A DNA stretch of 64,000 nt from Dipteronia dyeriana (taxonomy: Eukaryota; Streptophyta; Magnoliopsida; Sapindales; Sapindaceae), in the NCBI GenBank assembly GCA_032871835.1, contig CM065303.1, forward strand, positions 52,118,597 through 52,182,596, in the 5' to 3' direction. Below are positions 59,482-64,000 of the stretch, in pieces. Each line of letters opens with the position of its first letter. Position 1 is the stretch's first letter. The notes under the pieces were generated by a model that ran no database searches, had not been told where the DNA came from, and saw only the letters and a program-made list of their open reading frames with translations. The translations under genes were made by a program, and so were the position numbers.

Positions 59482-60554
59482 TCATACATTTAATTCAAGC
59501 ATAAAATTTTGGCATAAAATTAAATGTGATGCACGAAAATATTCAATGAACAAGAAAATCCCTAAAAAACTATTTCTACACCACGACAATCCAACATACA
59601 ACAAGCAAGTGACGCCTTAGGGTCGGTCAAATTCTTACATGTTGGATCGAGACATTCTCAATCAAATGATATACTAGAATAACTCTTATTCATCTATCAT
59701 TCAACCATCGTTTATTTCAGTCAGGTTTATAATTAACAAATATAATTAAACATTGTGATTGTAGCCCACCATTTCAGATCTCTTAAGCTTAACTTGAGAA
59801 TTGCACCTTAGAGGTTCAATCCCAAAATACCTTCAAAAACCCTATCGGTTAGGAAGTCAACCTTGATATTGACTCTCATGGAGACCCTTCTTAGGGAAGA
59901 CGAAAATAAAGTCATCTTGAGGCCCTATTTGAATCTCACGGTGTTGAACTAATGATGGAGACTGTGGGATAAATGTTATATATCCCTCTCATACTCATTA
60001 TTTTAGAGTTAGGGTTTTCAATTTTTAATACACCTAGAGATTACTAAGATTAAACGGCTAATTTCAATCTAAATGTCTAGGGCATAACAAATTGTTAGAA
60101 TCTTATTCAACTGAACTAATCGGGTTATTAACTAATTAAAAATATAGTTCATTATTCAAATTCTAATCTATGTAAACAATTTTACTAAGGTTATACTTAT
60201 TTAATGCAATTTACCAAGTTTTAACTATTAAAACTAATCACATTATTAGGTCCAATTATATTACAGCTTTAATCTAATTAAATATAATAATAAGTGATGG
60301 GCGTAACTAATCTAACTAATTAAACAATTTAATTAATAGACTAGTTATTAATGAGAATTACCAAGATTTTACTCTAAAAAACTAATCTCATTATTTAATA
60401 GTCAAATATGTGAATTATACCCATTTATAATCAATTAAAAAATATATATATATAAACACACAATTATCAATGGTTATTATACATGTATGATATGTCCAAA
60501 ATATATATTCATATGTGTAGGCACACCTATTCTAAATGACATGCATATACGTGA

Positions 60555-61462
60555 TGTTATAGGGATTTTTTGATAACATGACAAGCCATCATGATTAGAT
60601 ATGCCACGTCATAAAAGTCAGCCAGGGAAGATCAACCCAAGACAATTAATAGATGATCTTAAGGCCTAGTCAAGATTACCCAAGATGGTCGGGGAAAAAT
60701 AACTGATCGGGCACAAATAACCTAGTCGGAAAAACTAGCCGATCAGGATAAAAAAAGTCTGGTCAGGATTAATCAGTTAGACAACGCGTGGGAGACATTA
60801 AAGGCAACAACGACTCAAATACGAAGAAGAACTGTCTCACTTAAACAAGGAATCTAGAATCACACTCCAATAAGGAAATATCCTTATTTCCTCTTCAGTG
60901 TCAGAGAATTCTATTCAGGAAAGAACTCAAAGCTTACAGAAGGATAAACACCAAATAGAAAACGAGTCCAAATCAAGAAATAACTCTGCTCTTTTAGAAG
61001 ACTGCACACATATCTGGAAATAAGTTCAAAACGGACCATTCAACTAGAATCCTACGAAAAATCTAATTCAATTCACAAGATCTTCGAAACAGGAAAGAAG
61101 ACAAAGAAGACAAAGATAACTTCAACAAGTTACCAGTTCTAATTAAGCACTATCACCTTTCCTTATTTTTATAACAAGGATTATGGTTCTATGCACATAT
61201 AAATAGACCCATAATCTCATTTTAGAAAAAGAGAACAACCCGTAGAAAAACAGAGATTGAGTGTGTAATCATTCTATCCATAGTGAATTCTTCTCGCCAT
61301 CACCGGCAATTGTGAATGTTTCTCCACTTTAGGGTGTTACCACGTAAACTTATGTGTGCGTGCTTTTCCCCTTTTTCTATTTTCTCCATAACATCTTTAA
61401 TAATTAGCAAAACTTGTTAGACATGTGATCAATCCTACGTGATCCAAAAATCACCATCAACA
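60555..61462 (+). mobile_element. Solo LTR of a third family, 0.9 kb
   Basis: The leader alignment breaks here. The insert starts TGTTATAGGG and ends CACCATCAACA. It has a good TATA box (tataaatagaccc, 61198-61210) and an LTR-like agggtgttaccacgtaaac block (61332-61350). The 5-bp flanks, cgtga and aatga, agree at only three positions, so the duplication has decayed or the ends are off by a base or two. Orientation is inferred from the TATA box. Confidence 0.65.
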
Positions 61463-61849
61463 AATGATAATGTTTTAATCATCTCATAATAAAAAACATA
61501 CATGAGTTGATTGACTACAATGGGTTATTCAACCTAAAAAAATGTCTAATTATAAAAGTTACACAAGGCATTTCTTGGTCTTCAGTTAATTCCAATATTC
61601 TTCAATTTCTTTCAAGATCTTCTTATTCTAGGCTTTTAACCAAGTCCAACTTGATTAAATAGGATTCTATTTTTTTAATATCATAACCCATCTCATGAAT
61701 CAAACCTAAAGCCCAAGTGTTACTCTAACACTTATTGGAGGCTCAAGGCATATATATATATATATATATATATATAAATCTAGCTTAAAATCCTTTTCAA
61801 ATTCGGAAACCCGAGTGTTGCAAATTAGAAACCCTAGCATTTTCATGCG

Positions 61850-62170
61850 TGGCCATCATTCACACGCATGGGCTACCCGTAACTGGACACGCGAAATCAT
61901 GCAACAATAAGCATGCGTAGCCAGCCAGTAGCACATGAGCAACCAGTCGTGCACGAAGACAACGCAATGCTGCCTCGCGCGTAACCAGTCTGCACTCAGG
62001 AGACTCGCGCTGCTAGTAGCCCAGGTGCATATCCTGGCTGTTGTGCGTGCAACACGCGTCGATGCAAGGCCTAGCTGTTGTGCGCACAGCTTGCCTTGGA
62101 GCATTACCTGGCTGTTGTGCAGCTATCCGCGCTGCACGCCTACTCGCGTCTCACTCTCACGCACGTTTTC
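61850..62170. repeat. GC-rich patch with ctggctgttgtgc repeats in the E4 leader
   Basis: GC content is far above the surroundings. ctggctgttgtgc occurs at 62034-62046 and 62108-62120, with a variant, ctagctgttgtgc, at 62070-62082. GC-poorer E3 holds only a short GC-rich patch at the matching place. The frames on both strands (61856-62104, 61935-62231) have no recognisable motif. Confidence 0.6.
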
Positions 62171-62516
62171 GCTTTTGCTCTTCCGCCTTCTGTCTTCTTC
62201 GTCTGATTTCTTGGTAAATATTTTACAATAAAGTATATTGCAAAAAAATTCAACAAAGAATATACAACAGAAAAAAATAAAAAATACATCCCGACATTAA
62301 TTTTACATCAGATTTTTTTTTTGCAAACTTTAAAACGAACCCTAAACCTGTTGTACCATACAATTAACGATCAACCAAGTTTATAAAAAAAGTATAAACA
62401 TCATACAATCATTGGAAAGTGTCAACACATACCATACATGCAAATCAAAGAATAAAATTATGGAAAAAGAAACTTTTATTCTTATATATAGTGTATAACA
62501 GGGATTTGATACTAAT

Positions 62517-64000
62517 TGTAGAAACCCATATTTACGTTGCGCAGTGGAAACGGTGTTTTAAAACTTTTATGCAACTTGTAAATAATATACAACATATAAG
62601 AATATATAAATAAGGATTTTGATTATACCCTTGATTCTAACTCCTTCGTTTCTTTAAGCTTTATTCTGATTACGAACCACCAAGTCTTCCTCACTATGTC
62701 TCGTGATCCGGTAACTATGTGTGGGCACGTCTTACAGAAGGATGCAAAGGCTTAAAGAATAGAACTCCTTTCCTCTTCTTGGCAAATTCGGCCACCACAA
62801 GCCATATTTTTTTTCCTTTTGGCCGAAATCTTCCTAGATTTTCCAGGGTTTTGCTTTTTTTTTTTTTTGTTTTTGGTTCAAAGAATTACAATTAGTCTCT
62901 TGTATCCATGTTATGTAATTATATCTATATATATTTAAAACTAGATACAAATTCTTTTCCAAATATATTTCTATATATTAAAAGGATAAGTAGTATTTAA
63001 GTGTTCTAGATAGAGTAGGATTCTAATTCCTACATAACTCTAGTTGAGTTGAACTTAAACACTTGACTATTTAAAGAATAAAATAATCTAATTATTTTAT
63101 CTTTATTTCAGTCATGATTTGAACCTGCAACCTCCAATTAATAATTAATTATTAATTTCTTAATTAAATAATATAATTATCTAATTAATTTAATTATTAA
63201 TATATTAATTAAATAATATTATTATTCAATTAATCATTGAATAAATATGTGTCACTTACGTAATATAATTAATTGGACAATCCAATTATTTAACCGTGAC
63301 CCTTGTTACCTTTAATCAATCGGGCTAGCAAGGGGACCTAATGCACCCATAGTTTTGAGCTCCAATAATACATAGGAATAATTAATTAAACTCTTTAATT
63401 AATATTTCATGATCATTAACATCAGAGTTATTCTATTAAAAACCCGAGGTTGCACTCTCGCAACTATAGATGTATTACATAAACCAAAATTATAGTTGTC
63501 CATCGATATAACTATTACATATGGTATGATCCTCTACAAATAGTTTATAATTAGAGCTAGGTCATAAAATCCGTTACACCTCCCAAATTATATATTTTCC
63601 ATTAAGTACCATTGATTCTTTAATGAACAATAAACCCTAACTTCTTTTACGTATGAAAGAGAGCATTCATATTGTTCAAACCCTGAATCAACCATTAAGG
63701 AAACTACTATCTACTTCTCATAAGAATGAGTGGATTCCATTATTATGTACAGACCTTCCTAGCGATAAGCCAAACCGTGATTCCAACAAACGAAGTTATT
63801 GACCAAAAATGCAACTCCAATCTCACTCATGGTATATCAAAAACTATGATCTAATATTAAGAAGTCGATGAGACATTCAGGATTAAGATCACCCATATAG
63901 CTATCATTTGTTGATATATATGAATCTCATCTTGTAAAGGATCTTGGTGAGAGATTCATATAGATCATGGCCTAATCCTATATGATCACATCATATAAGG
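62517..64000 (-). repeat. E4 5' LTR, partial (runs off the window)
   Basis: The + strand boundary is TGTAGAAACCC, matching TGTTGGAACCCC of E3. Downstream sequence matches the E1 and E3 LTRs (for example cgtgacccttgttacc at 63294 and gagattcatatagatcatgg at 63950). More substitutions are seen than between the E1 or E3 LTR pairs. The outer end is outside the window. Confidence 0.85.

Larger units (their letters stand above)
59482..62516 (-). other. E4 leader, interrupted
   Basis: The leader matches those of E1 and E3 from gag to about 60550 and again after 61463. It carries the solo LTR 60555-61462 and a GC-rich patch at 61850-62170. A degenerate primer site (tttgatacta, 62506-62515) lies beside the LTR. 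Confidence 0.7.
56564..64000 (-). mobile_element. E4, Angela-like copia, truncated at both window ends
   Basis: Minus-strand order is 5' LTR (62517 to beyond 64000), leader, gag, protease, integrase and the first part of RT, which stops at about 56564 against an LTR fragment. The rest of RT, RNase H and the 3' LTR are absent. It is the most decayed of the three Angela-like copies. It carries a nested solo LTR at 60555-61462. Confidence 0.85.

Noticed and set aside
61935..62231. 98-codon ORF and an opposing frame in the GC-rich E4 leader patch
   Set aside because: Open on both strands because of GC richness and repeats; no motif.

Overview
The window is nuclear DNA of a flowering plant, almost certainly a eudicot. 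It holds one intact, intron-bearing cellular gene (a long PIN auxin efflux carrier of the PIN3/4/7 type), AT-rich intergenic DNA, several miniature DNA transposons, and layers of nested Ty1-copia retrotransposons with 5-bp target site duplications. There are no bacterial operons, CRISPR arrays, rRNA or tRNA genes.

Layout. 1-8.9 kb: a broken forward copia element (5' LTR 1-592 and 4971-6158, primer site, gag and pol relics). Its LTR carries a minus-strand solo LTR (593-4965, duplication ATCTT), which itself carries a plus-strand solo LTR (1932-4582, duplication GTAAT). 9-13.6 kb: a Harbinger-like MITE, a non-autonomous CACTA element and a hAT-like MITE. 15.8-18.6 kb: the PIN gene on the minus strand, seven exons and 652 residues, every junction GT-AG and in phase. 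19.9-37.7 kb: an old SIRE/Maximus-like element (E2, minus strand; 3' LTR 19922-22077), split inside RNase H by an Angela/BARE-like element (E1, 23782-36245), which contains a 2.6-kb solo LTR (30261-32859, duplication CCCCA). 37.7-56.6 kb: minus-strand SIRE-type LTRs and a short internal region (E5). The E5 3' LTR is split by a second Angela-like element (E3, 40359-52212, duplication ACATA), which carries another solo LTR (45324-47439, duplication CTAAC). 56.6-64 kb: a third, truncated Angela-like element (E4) running off the window, with a further solo LTR (60555-61462) in its leader.

Two copia families dominate: long-LTR SIRE-like copies (LTR 1.7-2.7 kb, TGTTAGG start) and Angela/BARE-like copies (LTR about 2.1 kb, TGTTGGGG start). 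Every retroelement coding region seen is broken by stops, frameshifts or deletions, so none looks autonomous. The PIN gene is the only gene that appears able to make its product. The E2 3' LTR lies 1.3 kb upstream of it in the same orientation and could influence it. I found no convincing undescribed system. The most interesting signals are the recurrent solo-LTR nesting, structured repeats inside the SIRE-like LTRs (a long foldback, a 42-bp tandem array and an expanding C-tract), the chimeric primer-site leader of E1, and loss of the Gag zinc knuckle in two Angela-like copies. Family names rest on motif recognition from memory, without database searches.
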